64,000 nucleotides of DNA from Kutzneria kofuensis (GTDB lineage: Bacteria > Actinomycetota > Actinomycetes > Mycobacteriales > Pseudonocardiaceae). The stretch covers positions 5,706,038 through 5,770,037 of the forward strand of contig NZ_JACHIR010000001.1 in assembly GCF_014203355.1 (NCBI RefSeq), read 5' to 3'. This document shows, piece after piece, positions 9,081 through 17,589 of this stretch. The translations under genes were made by a program, and so were the position numbers. Position 1 is the stretch's first letter; every line of letters begins with the position of its first letter. Under the pieces are notes generated by a model, which was not told the DNA's origin, did no database searches, and was given only the letters and a program-made list of their open reading frames with translations.

Positions 9081-10262
9081 ATGCCCTCTTCACGACGGCC
9101 GGCTGGGCAGGAGCTGATCCGGCTCCGCGAGCGGCTGCCCGCAGACGTCGAGGCGGTGCTCGCGGACTACGAGCGGCACCTCCGGCTGGAACGCAACCTC
9201 TCCGAGCACACCGTGCGCGCCTACCTCGGCGATGTGGTGTCCCTGCTGGGACATCTGGCTCCGCCCACACCATCGGACGATCGGATCGGTGAGGCCCGCG
9301 CCCGCCGCGGCCACACCGACGGTGATCACGGCGGCGGCGCTGACTCCACCCGCCCCGGTTCCGACGCGGTCACCCGAGCCACCGACACGATCCGCTCCGG
9401 TGCCGGCGTGGAAGGCCGGACTACCGAGGTGACCCGCCTCGGCGTGGACAGTCAGGCCGCCGACACCGTTGACGAGCCGCCGCTGCCGGTCGCGGTGGCG
9501 GACATCGACCTGGCCGCGCTGCGCGGCTGGCTCGGCGGGCTGCGGGCCGCCGGGGCGAGCCGGTCGACGCTGGCCAGGCGGTCGGCGGCGGCCCGGACGT
9601 TCACCGCATGGGCTCGTCGTCGCGGGCATCTGGCGACCGATCCGGGGCAGCTGCTGATGGCGCCGCGTCCGCACCGGACGCTGCCCGGAGTGCTGCGCAA
9701 GGAGCAGGCCGCGGCGATGCTGGACGCCGCCGAGAGCGGGGCCGCGGAGGGCGCGGCGGTTGCTCTGCGTGACCAAGCTCTGTTGGAGCTGCTCTACGCC
9801 ACTGGGGTCCGGGTGTCCGAACTCTGTGGCCTGAACCTGGGCGACGTGGACTACTCCAGCCGAGTGATTCGCGTGCTCGGCAAGGGTGGCCGCGAGCGTG
9901 TCGTGCCCTTCGGCGCACCGGCAGAGCGGGCGCTCCGCCGTTGGCTGGACGAGGGGCGATCCGCCCTGGTCAGGCCCGATTCGCCGGCCGCTTTGCTGCT
10001 CGGCGCGCGAGGCGGCCGGCTTGATCAGCGAACGGCCCGCAAGATCGTGCACGGCGCCGTCGGTGCGGTACCCGGAGCAGTCGACACGGGGCCGCACGGG
10101 CTAAGGCATTCCGCCGCCACGCATCTGCTGGAAGGGGGAGCGGACCTGCGGACCGTCCAAGAGCTTCTCGGTCACGCTACGCTAGCCACCACGCAGCTCT
10201 ATACCCACGTCACCGTCGAACGGCTTAAGGCGATCCATGAGCGAACCCACCCCCGTTCCTGA
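9081..10262 (+). CDS. xerC: XerC-type tyrosine recombinase with an insertion in the core-binding domain
   Basis: Tyrosine recombinase; XerC with XerD resolves chromosome dimers at dif. Catalytic residues are all present: Arg244 (ATGVRVSEL), His339-Arg342 (HGLRH), His365 (LGHAT) and nucleophile Tyr374 (TQLYTH). At 393 residues it is about 80 longer than usual; the excess is a hydrophilic, Asp/Gly/Thr-rich insertion at about residues 61-133 that splits the N-terminal SAM-like domain. The 184-bp gap after dprA has no convincing gene. The 3' end overlaps the WhiG-type gene by 26 bp. Confidence 0.88.
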   Translation: MPSSRRPAGQELIRLRERLPADVEAVLADYERHLRLERNLSEHTVRAYLGDVVSLLGHLAPPTPSDDRIGEARARRGHTDGDHGGGADSTRPGSDAVTRATDTIRSGAGVEGRTTEVTRLGVDSQAADTVDEPPLPVAVADIDLAALRGWLGGLRAAGASRSTLARRSAAARTFTAWARRRGHLATDPGQLLMAPRPHRTLPGVLRKEQAAAMLDAAESGAAEGAAVALRDQALLELLYATGVRVSELCGLNLGDVDYSSRVIRVLGKGGRERVVPFGAPAERALRRWLDEGRSALVRPDSPAALLLGARGGRLDQRTARKIVHGAVGAVPGAVDTGPHGLRHSAATHLLEGGADLRTVQELLGHATLATTQLYTHVTVERLKAIHERTHPRS

Positions 10263-11196
10263 GGACGCCGGGGGAGGTTCCCGCACGGCAACCGTGCCCT
10301 CCCTGGAGACACGCGCCCCGGAGACGACAGCGATGCGCAACGGCAGCCACGGCCCGGCCGCCGGTGGCTCGCGGGGCTCGTATGGTGCGGGCCAGCCCGA
10401 CGGGGTCCTTCCCGGTGATCAGCGCACCGCCGACGACGTCGAGGCGGGCATCGTCGCGTTGTGGCGCAGGTACGGCGCCAGCCGGGCGCAGGAGTTGCGG
10501 GACCGTCTCGTGCTGCACTACGCGCCGCTGGTCAAGTACGTCGCCGGACGGGTCGGCACCGGCCTGCCGGCGCACGTCGACGTCGGCGACCTGATCCAGT
10601 CCGGCATCTTCGGCCTTGTCGACGCCATCGAGAAGTTCGAGCCCGAGCGCGGTCTCAAGTTCGAGACCTACGCCATGCAGCGCATCCGCGGCGCCATCCT
10701 CGACGACCTGCGCTCCCAGGACTGGGTGCCCCGCTCCGTCCGCAGCCGCGCCCGCGACGTCGAACGCGCCCTGGAACGCCTCGGCGGACGTCTGCAGCGC
10801 ACCCCCACCGACTCCGAGCTGGCCAACGAGCTGTCGATCACCATCAGCGAACTGCGTGAGCTTTATGCCCAGCTCCAGCTGACCAGCGTCGTCGCCCTCG
10901 ACGAGCTGATCGCCGCCGGCCGTGGCACGGCCTCTTTGGCCGAGACCCTCCCCGACGACTACGCCGAGGACCCCGTCGCCAACCTCGTCGACCAGGACAG
11001 CCGCCGCCAACTCGCCGACGCCATCGCGCAGTTGGCCGAGCGGGATCGCATCGTCGTGACGCTGTACTACTTCGAGAACCTCACCCTCGCCGAGATCGGC
11101 CGGGTTCTCGGCGTCACCGAATCCCGCGTCTGCCAACTGCACACCCGCGCCGTCCTGCGCCTGCGCACCAAACTCGCCGAGCAGTCCGAGAGCTGA
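10237..11196 (+). CDS. whiG: WhiG/FliA-type RNA polymerase sigma factor
   Basis: Group 3 sigma-70 factor. Regions visible: sigma2 ([60 protein letters not shown]), sigma3 and sigma4 ([31 protein letters not shown]). In Streptomyces WhiG directs the switch from aerial hypha to spore. The 319-residue form has a long disordered N-terminus; ATG at 10333 is an alternative start giving a length closer to Streptomyces WhiG. It overlaps xerC by 26 bp. The dprA-xerC-whiG placement matches sporulating actinomycetes. Confidence 0.87.
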   Translation: MSEPTPVPEDAGGGSRTATVPSLETRAPETTAMRNGSHGPAAGGSRGSYGAGQPDGVLPGDQRTADDVEAGIVALWRRYGASRAQELRDRLVLHYAPLVKYVAGRVGTGLPAHVDVGDLIQSGIFGLVDAIEKFEPERGLKFETYAMQRIRGAILDDLRSQDWVPRSVRSRARDVERALERLGGRLQRTPTDSELANELSITISELRELYAQLQLTSVVALDELIAAGRGTASLAETLPDDYAEDPVANLVDQDSRRQLADAIAQLAERDRIVVTLYYFENLTLAEIGRVLGVTESRVCQLHTRAVLRLRTKLAEQSES

Positions 11197-11213
11197 GTTG
11201 CCCGAGTCCTGAA

Positions 11214-11264
11214 CGGAACAGCTGGGATGGATGCGGCCGGCAACCGCACTGCCCAGCTGATTCC
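11214..11264 (+). terminator. hairpin after whiG
   Basis: CGGAACAGCTGGG (11214-11226) pairs with CCCAGCTGATTCCG (11252-11264) with one bulge; an inner GCGG/CCGC stem lies in the loop. No U-run. The rest of 11197-11580 (384 bp) contains no credible gene in any frame. Confidence 0.55.
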
Positions 11265-11580
11265 GCTCACGCGCGGCACTGGTGGCAGGCACTTGTCCCG
11301 CCGCTCCCGCGGGGCTTTCGCAACTGCCCTTGAACATCCCGGCCGCCTTTCAGTGCGTGTGCCAAACCCCCAGGCCAGCAACCGGATACCGCGTGCCGGG
11401 TTACCGACCGCGCGCGTGGCCACCGACCGAGCACGGCGTGCGGCGCGGATTCAGCTTGGCGTATGGCCGTCTCTGTTCCGGTCATGCGGCGCTGCTGATG
11501 CTGGCCCAAGTCCGCCCTGGTGACGGTGTTTCGGCGTGGAGGCGATCCGTGCGCTCGGGCCGGTCGCCCTCCGGGTTGCT

Positions 11581-12177
11581 TCACGTCATGGTGATCGAGG
11601 TGACGGAGGCGTTGTCGACGCCTACGCGAGGGACGGGGACGCCGGGGGTGGGCGGCTCGGGGGTCGACGCCATGCGCACTGGACCGCCGTGGGTTACCAG
11701 GACCAACTCGGTGCCCGGTCGGGTGGTGGCGTGGCGGCGGAGGGCGCGGTGCACGCGGGCGTACATATCAGCGATGCTCTCGCCGCCGGCGGGGCGGAGG
11801 AACGGTTCGCGCCAGAGACGGTCGACGGTGGCCAGGGCGGTGGGGTCGTCCGCGAACGGGGAGTCGAGGCGCTGACCCTCCAACACGCCCAGCCGCTGCT
11901 CGCGAAGCTCGGGGTCGAACTCGAGGGGCAGGGACAACCGGGAAGCGATGATCTCGGCGGTTTCGCGGGCCCGGATGAGGTCGCTGGCGACGATCGCGGT
12001 GGGCCGGGACGGGCGCTCGGCGAGCAGGTCGGCGGTGAGCTGGGCCTGGGCCCGGCCGGCGGCGGTCAGGCCGCCGGCCTCGGGCGACTGGCCCTGGATG
12101 CGGCCGGCGAGATTCCAGGTGCTCTCGCCGTGTCGGATCAGGTGCAGGACAGTGGGGCTTGTCGTCACGTCGGTCAT
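11581..12177 (-). CDS. Histidine phosphatase (phosphoglycerate mutase-like)
   Basis: 198-residue member of the branch-1 histidine phosphatase superfamily. Catalytic RHG motif in HLIRHGESTWN near the N-terminus, the DLIRARETAEII segment, the catalytic acid region REQRLGVLEG, and the second histidine in VLVTHGGPVRM. Substrate is not predictable from sequence; many such proteins are small-molecule phosphatases. The ATG shares a base with the stop of the upstream VOC gene, so the two are co-translated. It may act on a product of the phosphosulfolactate synthase encoded upstream on the same strand (inference). Confidence 0.87.
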   Translation of the reverse strand: MTDVTTSPTVLHLIRHGESTWNLAGRIQGQSPEAGGLTAAGRAQAQLTADLLAERPSRPTAIVASDLIRARETAEIIASRLSLPLEFDPELREQRLGVLEGQRLDSPFADDPTALATVDRLWREPFLRPAGGESIADMYARVHRALRRHATTRPGTELVLVTHGGPVRMASTPEPPTPGVPVPRVGVDNASVTSITMT

Positions 12178-12575
12178 CAGTACTGCATGCGGGGGTCGTC
12201 GTAGTTCTTGAACTCGATCACGTTGTTCGACGGATCGGCCAGGAACAGCGTGCGATGCTGCTCGGCGGTGCCCTCGAAGCGGATCGACGGCCCGGACAGC
12301 ACACGCAGCTTGCGGTGCTCGACCAGGCGCACCAGCCGGTCGAAGTCCTCGGCCTGGGCGAAGCTGACGCCGAAGTGCCGCGGATAGGCGACCGCCTCGT
12401 CCGGCACGTCCTCGCACAGGTGGCAGACCAGTTGGTCGCCGAAGAAATCCAGGGTGATCCGGTCGTCGTAGCGCCGGGCCAGCTTCGCACCCAGGCCGAA
12501 GACGTAGTACTCCAGCGCCTCGTCCAGGTCTCGGGCTGGAACGGCGATATGGCAGGCGTCGTACGGGTTGCGCAT
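12177..12575 (-). CDS. VOC (glyoxalase/dioxygenase) superfamily protein
   Basis: 132-residue single vicinal-oxygen-chelate module: CHIAVPARDLDEALEYYVFGLGAKLA at the N-terminus, HFGVSFAQAEDFDRLV in the middle and the closing TLFLADPSNNVIEFKNY strand with the metal-ligand Glu. Such proteins usually dimerise around a divalent metal; the close relatives I recall are annotated only as VOC family. It overlaps the downstream phosphatase gene by one base. Upstream lies the G-rich tract separating it from the comA-like gene on the same strand. Confidence 0.87.
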   Translation of the reverse strand: MRNPYDACHIAVPARDLDEALEYYVFGLGAKLARRYDDRITLDFFGDQLVCHLCEDVPDEAVAYPRHFGVSFAQAEDFDRLVRLVEHRKLRVLSGPSIRFEGTAEQHRTLFLADPSNNVIEFKNYDDPRMQY

Positions 12576-12589
12576 CCTCGTCTTTCCTT

Positions 12590-13228
12590 TGTCGCGTAAG
12601 GCTTTTCGTTGGGGTGGGACAGGGTTGGGGGCTTTCGGTTGGGGTGGGGCAGGGTCGGGCGCGGTTGAGATGGGCGCGGGGTCGGGGGCGGTTGGGACGG
12701 ATGCGGGCGTGGAGGTGGCTCTGGCTGGGATGGGTGCGGGGTGGGGCGATTGGGACGGGTGCGGGCGCGGGGGTGGTTTTGGTCGGCGGTGGTTGAGGAC
12801 GGGGTGGTTCCGGCTGTGCGGTGGTTGAGGATGGGGTCGTTTCAGTCGGGCGGTGGCTGAGGACGGGCGGTTCTCGGTGGAGCGCGGAAGGGGCGGGTTC
12901 GGCTGGAGGCCTGGACGTGAGGGAGGAAGGCGACTTCGGGTGGAGGGTGGGTGATCGGCGGCTTCATGCGGATGGGCGCGGGAGGGAGACGGTTGCGGTT
13001 GGGGGGAGGGGCTTCAGTGGGCTGACGAGCGGAGGAGGGAGCGGTGGTTTTGGTTGGGGCAGGTGGGAAAGCGGCGGCATTGGTTGGGGCGTGAGAGTGG
13101 CTCGGTTGGATGGGTGAGAGAGGCTGGCGGCTTCGGTTGGGGGCGTGAGAGCGGTGGTTTGGTTGGTTGGTTGGGTGGGTGGGGGTGGCACCAGTTGGGG
13201 GGCCTCGGGAGGAGAAAGACCGTCGGCT
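12590..13228 (-). repeat. G-rich minisatellite tract; likely Rho-utilisation region on the minus transcript
   Basis: About 640 bp strongly biased to G and T on the plus strand with few C, built of short degenerate duplications. Clearest are three 32-bp units at 12787-12818, 12819-12850 and 12851-12882 (core CGGTGGTTGAGGA) and two 30-bp units at 12601-12660 (core TTGGGGTGGG). RNA transcribed leftward from comA would be C-rich and G-poor, the composition of rut sites. The plus strand has many G-runs that could form quadruplexes. The proline-, serine- or glycine-rich open frames here are compositional artefacts. Confidence 0.75.
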
Positions 13229-13993
13229 TCACTTGGAGTGGGTTAGGGAGCGGGCGGCGGCTACGCCGGTGGTGAGGCTGAGGAGGGTGTCGCCGCGCAG
13301 TCCGCGGCGCAGCGTCTCGACGCCGACGACGTCGTGGGTGGCGATGTTGCCGAGGTTGACGTGGGGACCGACGGTGCGAATGAGCTCCACCTGCAGGTCC
13401 TTGGTCGGGGCCTCGAACATCACGATCGCGGGGTCGAGGGCGTCGAGCACGGCGCCGAGAACGTCGGCGCGCATCTGCCCGTCGGAGTTGGCGATGCCGC
13501 TGCGGCCGCTCTCCCGAGCCTCGGTGATCACCATGACGGCGCCGGCGTCGAGGTCCTCGCGCAGCGCCTCCACCCAGTCGGCGGGCGTGAGCAGCGCGGA
13601 TCGGTCGGCGTCCTTGTAGCCGACCTCGGACAGCACGGGCCGGTGCGAGGACATCCGACGCACGTAGTCGGCCTTGCTGCGCTGGTCGAGTGGAATGGTC
13701 CCGTTGGACACCTCGATGTGGGTGGCCCCGGTGCGTTCCACCAGCGCCAGGTAGTCGGCCAGTTGGTCGGTCCACACCGCGTGCTCGAACAGGGTGCCGC
13801 CGAAGTAGAAGTCGATGCCGGCCTCACGCAGCACGGCCGCCTTGCGGTCGATGTCCTTGGTGACGAGCGCCGTGCCCCAGCCGAACTTGACCAGGTCGAC
13901 GAGGCGCCCGTGGCTGTCGATGACGTCGGTGAAGGCACCGGTCGGCAGGCCGGGGTCGATCATCATGGTGGTGCCGTGCATGCCCCTGCTCAT
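13229..13993 (-). CDS. comA: Phosphosulfolactate synthase (ComA family)
   Basis: 254-residue TIM-barrel of the ComA family, which adds sulfite to phosphoenolpyruvate to give (R)-phosphosulfolactate, the first step of the archaeal coenzyme M route and of 3-sulfolactate synthesis in some bacteria. Conserved segments: DLVKFGWGTALV, FYFGGTLFEHAV, GATHIEVSNGTIPL and a variant VLSEVGYKD where many members have GKK. The start is fixed by AGGAGG seven bases upstream of ATG. It follows the ligase gene by 43 bp. No comB, comC, comD or comE homologue is visible nearby. Confidence 0.85.
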   Translation of the reverse strand: MSRGMHGTTMMIDPGLPTGAFTDVIDSHGRLVDLVKFGWGTALVTKDIDRKAAVLREAGIDFYFGGTLFEHAVWTDQLADYLALVERTGATHIEVSNGTIPLDQRSKADYVRRMSSHRPVLSEVGYKDADRSALLTPADWVEALREDLDAGAVMVITEARESGRSGIANSDGQMRADVLGAVLDALDPAIVMFEAPTKDLQVELIRTVGPHVNLGNIATHDVVGVETLRRGLRGDTLLSLTTGVAAARSLTHSK

Positions 13994-14036
13994 GCGGTGC
14001 CTCCTGGGCTCGGAATCGTGGTTCGGTGTGACGGCG

Positions 14037-15548
14037 TCATCGGACGCCTCCAGCGGTCGCCAGTTCGGCCCGCAGCGCGCGACGCAGCACCTTGCCGGTG
14101 GGCCCGGTGGGCAGCTGCGCGGTCACCTCGATCGTGGTCGGGCGCTTGTACCGGGTGAGCTCCCGCTCGCAGCGTTCGTGCAGGTCGCGGGCGAGGTCCG
14201 TGGCCCGCGCACCGGGGTGGGCGGTGACGAAAGCGACCGCCACCTGCCCGAGCCGCTCATGCGGGGCGCCGACGACCGCGGCCGACCGCACCGCCGGGTG
14301 CCCGAGCAGCACGTTCTCGATCTCCAGCGGATGGATCTTCTCGCCGCCCCGGTTGATCACGTCGTCGGCGCGGCCGGACAGCCGCACGAAGCCGGCCTCG
14401 TCACGGACACCGAGGTCGCCGGTGAGCAGCCAGCCGCTGCCGTCGCGGGCGGGTCGGGCCCGCTCCGGCACGTCCGCGGACAGATCGAGGTAGTGGCTGA
14501 CCACCTGCCGGCCGCGCAGCGCGACCATGCCTTCCTGACCGGGCGCGGCCGGGCGCCCGTCCGGGCCCAGCACAGACAGGCCGATGCCTACGGGCAGGCC
14601 GACCGAGCCGATGCGGCGCTCGGCCGCCTCGATCGGGTTGGCGGTGATCTGACCCGCCGCCTCGGTCATGCCGTACGTCTCCAGCACGCCGATGCCGGTG
14701 TGTTCGACAAATGCGCGCAGCGTGTGCTCCGGGAGCGGCGCTGACGCTGACCGTGCGAACCGGATGCCGCGCACGACGTCCTCGCTCGGCGCGGGTGCTG
14801 CGGCCAGCGAGGCCAGGATCGCGGGCACTGCGTTCAGCCAGGTCGGCCGCCACTGCTCGACGCGCTCCCAATACGCCTTCACGTCGAACCGGCGCTCCAC
14901 CACCAGCGACGCTCCGCTGACGACGTTCGCCAGCAAGCCCATCACCTGCGCGTTCACGTGGAACAGCGGCAGCGGCGTGTAGCCGCGCTGGTCGGGGCCG
15001 AATCCGTGGTGCCGGGCGACCCGTCGCGCCGCGTGCATCAGCTGCCATTCGGACAGCGGAATGCCCTTTGGCGCTCCGGTGGTGCCGGAACTGGCCAGCA
15101 ATACCGCCGGCCGCCGCGCCGCGCCATCGCTCGGGCGAGCGGACAAGGACGCCGGTCGGACCGGAACCGGGCCCAATTGAGTGAGCGACCACAATTCGGT
15201 CTCGGTGTCGAATACGTCCGGAGTGTCCGTCGCGACCACGTCCACGCGAAGCCGCGAGAGGGAATTGGCCAGCTCCGACGCGGTGAGCCGGGGATCGAGC
15301 GGCACGGCGGTCAAGCCGGTCGCCAGCACGCCCAGATAAGCGGCGGTGAACGCCAGCGGATCGGTCGCCACGAGCCCGATCCGGGCCCGCTGCGGCAATG
15401 CCGCCGCGCGACTGGCCGCACGCCAGATCTCGGCATGGGACGCCAGCTCCGCCCAGGTGAGCGAGCTGCCGTCCGCGCCGGCGATGAACGCGGCGGACGC
15501 GGGCCGCTCCAGCGCCCGTGCGGTCAGCAGTCGGGACACCACTGCCAT
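14037..15548 (-). CDS. Acyl-CoA synthetase / AMP-dependent ligase (ANL superfamily)
   Basis: 503-residue adenylating enzyme that activates a carboxylate as acyl-AMP, then normally forms a CoA thioester. P-loop motif LLASSGTTGAPKGIPL, A5 motif LETYGMTEAAGQ, A7/A8 motif WLLTGDLGVRDEAGFVRLSGRADDVINRGGEKIHP and the catalytic lysine region LPTGPTGKVLRR are all present, so the enzyme should be active. AGGAGG precedes the ATG. It is first in a leftward unit with comA, which suggests its substrate is related to sulfolactate or another small acid; the substrate cannot be read from sequence. Confidence 0.88.
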   Translation of the reverse strand: MAVVSRLLTARALERPASAAFIAGADGSSLTWAELASHAEIWRAASRAAALPQRARIGLVATDPLAFTAAYLGVLATGLTAVPLDPRLTASELANSLSRLRVDVVATDTPDVFDTETELWSLTQLGPVPVRPASLSARPSDGAARRPAVLLASSGTTGAPKGIPLSEWQLMHAARRVARHHGFGPDQRGYTPLPLFHVNAQVMGLLANVVSGASLVVERRFDVKAYWERVEQWRPTWLNAVPAILASLAAAPAPSEDVVRGIRFARSASAPLPEHTLRAFVEHTGIGVLETYGMTEAAGQITANPIEAAERRIGSVGLPVGIGLSVLGPDGRPAAPGQEGMVALRGRQVVSHYLDLSADVPERARPARDGSGWLLTGDLGVRDEAGFVRLSGRADDVINRGGEKIHPLEIENVLLGHPAVRSAAVVGAPHERLGQVAVAFVTAHPGARATDLARDLHERCERELTRYKRPTTIEVTAQLPTGPTGKVLRRALRAELATAGGVR

Positions 15549-15688
15549 GCGGCCTCCTCACGATGCGGGATGACCGGACCGATTCTTGACTTGATCGATG
15601 TGAGTCGGTTAGGAGCAACTTAAGAACCCGCTGTGTGCGACCGATTTGGGGGAATTGGGGGCCAACCGACAGCGATTCGACAGCGAAT

Positions 15689-16306
15689 TCAGGCGACCTC
15701 CCCCGGTGGCGGTTCACGCCACGGCAACAGCCGTACGCGCTGCGTCGACAACAGGCGTAACGGATCCAGGTATTCGTCGGCCCGCCGCGCGCCCCAGTGC
15801 AGACATGCCGCCACGCAGCCCGCATGACCGGGCATCAGCCGCCCCACCTCCTCGCCACGACGGACCCGCTGGCCGGGCGCCACCTCGGGCCGGACCGGCT
15901 CGTACGTGGTGCGCATACCGCCCGTATGGGCCACCGCCACCACGCCCCGGGTTGCCACCCAGCCGGCGAAGGAAACCACCCCGTCCGCCGCGGCCAGCAC
16001 CGGTTCGCCGGCGGCGGCGCCGAGGTCGACGCCGCGGTGGCCGGGACCGTACGGACTGCTCGGCGGCAGGAACGGGCGCAGCACCGGATGCGGCGGGGCC
16101 AGCGGCCAGCCGTAGCGAGAAGGGGACGGGGTAAGCGCCGGCGCCCTGGCCGAAGGGATGGCCAGGGCGGCTCTGGTGCGTGGAAGAGGTGGCGGCCAGG
16201 CGCGGCTGGAGACGGGAAAAGCGGTTGTGGTGTGCGGAAAGGCGTAAGGAGCGGTGATGACGGCCGCCGTGAGGACGATCGCGGTGAGGGCGAGTGCGGT
16301 GGGCAT
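15689..16306 (-). CDS. Secreted M23 (LytM-type) metallopeptidase
   Basis: 205-residue exported protein with an N-terminal hydrophobic signal segment (LALTAIVLTAAVITAPYA), a proline-rich spacer and a C-terminal LytM domain. Zinc ligands are visible: GHRGVDLGAAAG (His and Asp) and CLHWGAR (His of the HxH motif shifted to LHW; the first histidine of HxH is not evident, so activity may be altered). LytM enzymes cut peptidoglycan cross-bridges or activate amidases. A gene of this type lies divergent to rpsB in many actinobacteria. Confidence 0.82.
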   Translation of the reverse strand: MPTALALTAIVLTAAVITAPYAFPHTTTAFPVSSRAWPPPLPRTRAALAIPSARAPALTPSPSRYGWPLAPPHPVLRPFLPPSSPYGPGHRGVDLGAAAGEPVLAAADGVVSFAGWVATRGVVAVAHTGGMRTTYEPVRPEVAPGQRVRRGEEVGRLMPGHAGCVAACLHWGARRADEYLDPLRLLSTQRVRLLPWREPPPGEVA

Positions 16307-16358
16307 GCGTCCACCCTCGACCTCGCGGGGCTGCCTCCACCACGGGCGATGATCGACA

Positions 16359-16397
16359 TGTGGACAACCCGGTCGGCGGGCCGGGGGCTGTGGACAA
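16359..16397. promoter_or_regulatory. two direct DnaA-box-like sequences upstream of rpsB
   Basis: TGTGGACAA at 16359-16367 and again at 16389-16397, 30 bp apart in the same orientation. Each is the exact complement of TTGTCCACA. They lie about 40-75 bp upstream of the candidate rpsB -10 element. Confidence 0.4.
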
Positions 16398-16434
16398 CCG
16401 GGAGCCCGATTCGGGCGTTCGGGGGGTTCGGGCG

Positions 16435-16440
16435 TACACT
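16435..16440 (+). promoter_or_regulatory. candidate -10 element for rpsB
   Basis: TACACT fits the actinobacterial TAnnnT consensus; no good -35 hexamer is seen 17-18 bp upstream. This would give an S2 leader of about 220 nt. The 360-bp gap 16307-16666 contains no other recognisable gene. Confidence 0.35.
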
Positions 16441-16666
16441 TCCCCCGCGACCTGTGTATCGCGGGTCGACTTCGCGTGCCAGCGCTTACCCCTGATCAGA
16501 GGGGTACGCCGTCCGGCGGTCCCGAAGGCAGTGCCCCATCTCCACGGTGGCGCGGCCGGCGGGTTCGGGCGGTGGCCAGGCACCAGGGCACTGGGTCACC
16601 CGACCCCTTGCGTCAACCGAACCGCGCGCCACCCGGCGCGCACGACACCAAGAGGTGCAACCGGCC

Positions 16667-17497
16667 ATGGCCGTCGTCACCATGAGGCAGCTGCTCGACA
16701 GCGGCGTCCACTTCGGGCACCAGACCCGTCGCTGGAACCCGAAGATGAAGCGCTTCATCTTCACCGAGCGCAACGGCATCTACATCATCGACCTGCAGCA
16801 GACGCTGTCGTACATCGACCGCGCCTACGAGTTCGTCAAGGAGACCGTCGCGCACGGCGGCTCCATCCTGTTCGTCGGCACCAAGAAGCAGGCGCAGGAG
16901 GCGATCGCGCAGGAGGCGCTGCGGGTCGGCATGCCGTACGTGAACCAGCGCTGGCTGGGCGGCATGCTCACCAACTTCACCACCGTGCACAAGCGCCTCC
17001 AGCGGCTCAAGGAGCTGGAGTCGATGGAGCAGACGGGCGGCTTCCAGGGTCTCACCAAGAAGGAGATCCTGATGCTCACCCGTGAGAAGGACAAGCTGGA
17101 GAAGACCCTCGGCGGTATCCGCGACATGTCCAAGGTGCCCAGCGCCGTGTGGATCGTGGACACCAAGAAGGAGCACATCGCCGTCGGCGAGGCGCGCAAG
17201 CTGAACATCCCGGTGGTGGCCATCCTGGACACCAACTGCGACCCGGACGAGGTCGACTACCCGATCCCGGGCAACGACGACGCGATCCGCTCCGCCACGC
17301 TGCTCACCAAGGTGGTCGCCGAGGCCGCCGCCGCCGGCCTGATCGCCCGCTCGGGCGCCCGCACCCAGGCCGCGGACAAGCCGGGTTCGGCCGAGGAGCC
17401 GCTGGCCGAGTGGGAGCAGGAGCTCCTGGTCGGCGCGAACGCCGAGACCGCGCCGGCCGCCGACGCCGCCGCGACCGAAGTCACCGCCCAGTCCTGA
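16667..17497 (+). CDS. rpsB: 30S ribosomal protein S2
   Basis: Small-subunit protein needed for S1 docking in many bacteria. The 276-residue product begins [20 protein letters not shown] and contains [25 protein letters not shown] and the [26 protein letters not shown] block, with an Ala/Thr-rich acidic tail. ATG at 16667 sets the family start; in-frame upstream codons are not conserved. It heads the rpsB-tsf operon, separated by an internal hairpin. Confidence 0.95.
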   Translation: MAVVTMRQLLDSGVHFGHQTRRWNPKMKRFIFTERNGIYIIDLQQTLSYIDRAYEFVKETVAHGGSILFVGTKKQAQEAIAQEALRVGMPYVNQRWLGGMLTNFTTVHKRLQRLKELESMEQTGGFQGLTKKEILMLTREKDKLEKTLGGIRDMSKVPSAVWIVDTKKEHIAVGEARKLNIPVVAILDTNCDPDEVDYPIPGNDDAIRSATLLTKVVAEAAAAGLIARSGARTQAADKPGSAEEPLAEWEQELLVGANAETAPAADAAATEVTAQS

Positions 17498-17506
17498 CCG
17501 GCCCCC

Positions 17507-17536
17507 CGCCCGCCCGCGCTCTCGCGCGGGCGGGCG
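17507..17536 (+). terminator. GC hairpin between rpsB and tsf
   Basis: Perfect 13-bp stem (17507-17519 with 17524-17536) and 4-nt loop, no U-run. Position 9 bp after the rpsB stop suggests a partial terminator or RNA-stability element setting the S2:EF-Ts ratio. Confidence 0.6.
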
Positions 17537-17589
17537 CGTGCCCAACGCACTACCCGCGCGTACCCGCAGAAGGAAACGGACACCGCACG

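Noticed and set aside
8893-9117. 74-codon frame overlapping the dprA stop by 4 bp
   Set aside because: Mixed third-position composition, no recognisable family and overlap with the start of xerC; the ATGA overlap is probably chance.
11197-11580. Small open frames between whiG and the phosphatase gene
   Set aside because: None has a ribosome binding site with conserved-looking translation; the region is best treated as non-coding.
12787-12882. 32-bp repeats considered as a CRISPR array
   Set aside because: Units are contiguous, imperfect and lack unique spacers; no cas genes are present.
12964-13191. Proline-rich minus-strand frame in the G-rich tract
   Set aside because: Residue content is dictated by CCN codons of a repetitive low-complexity DNA; no ribosome binding site and no conserved pattern.
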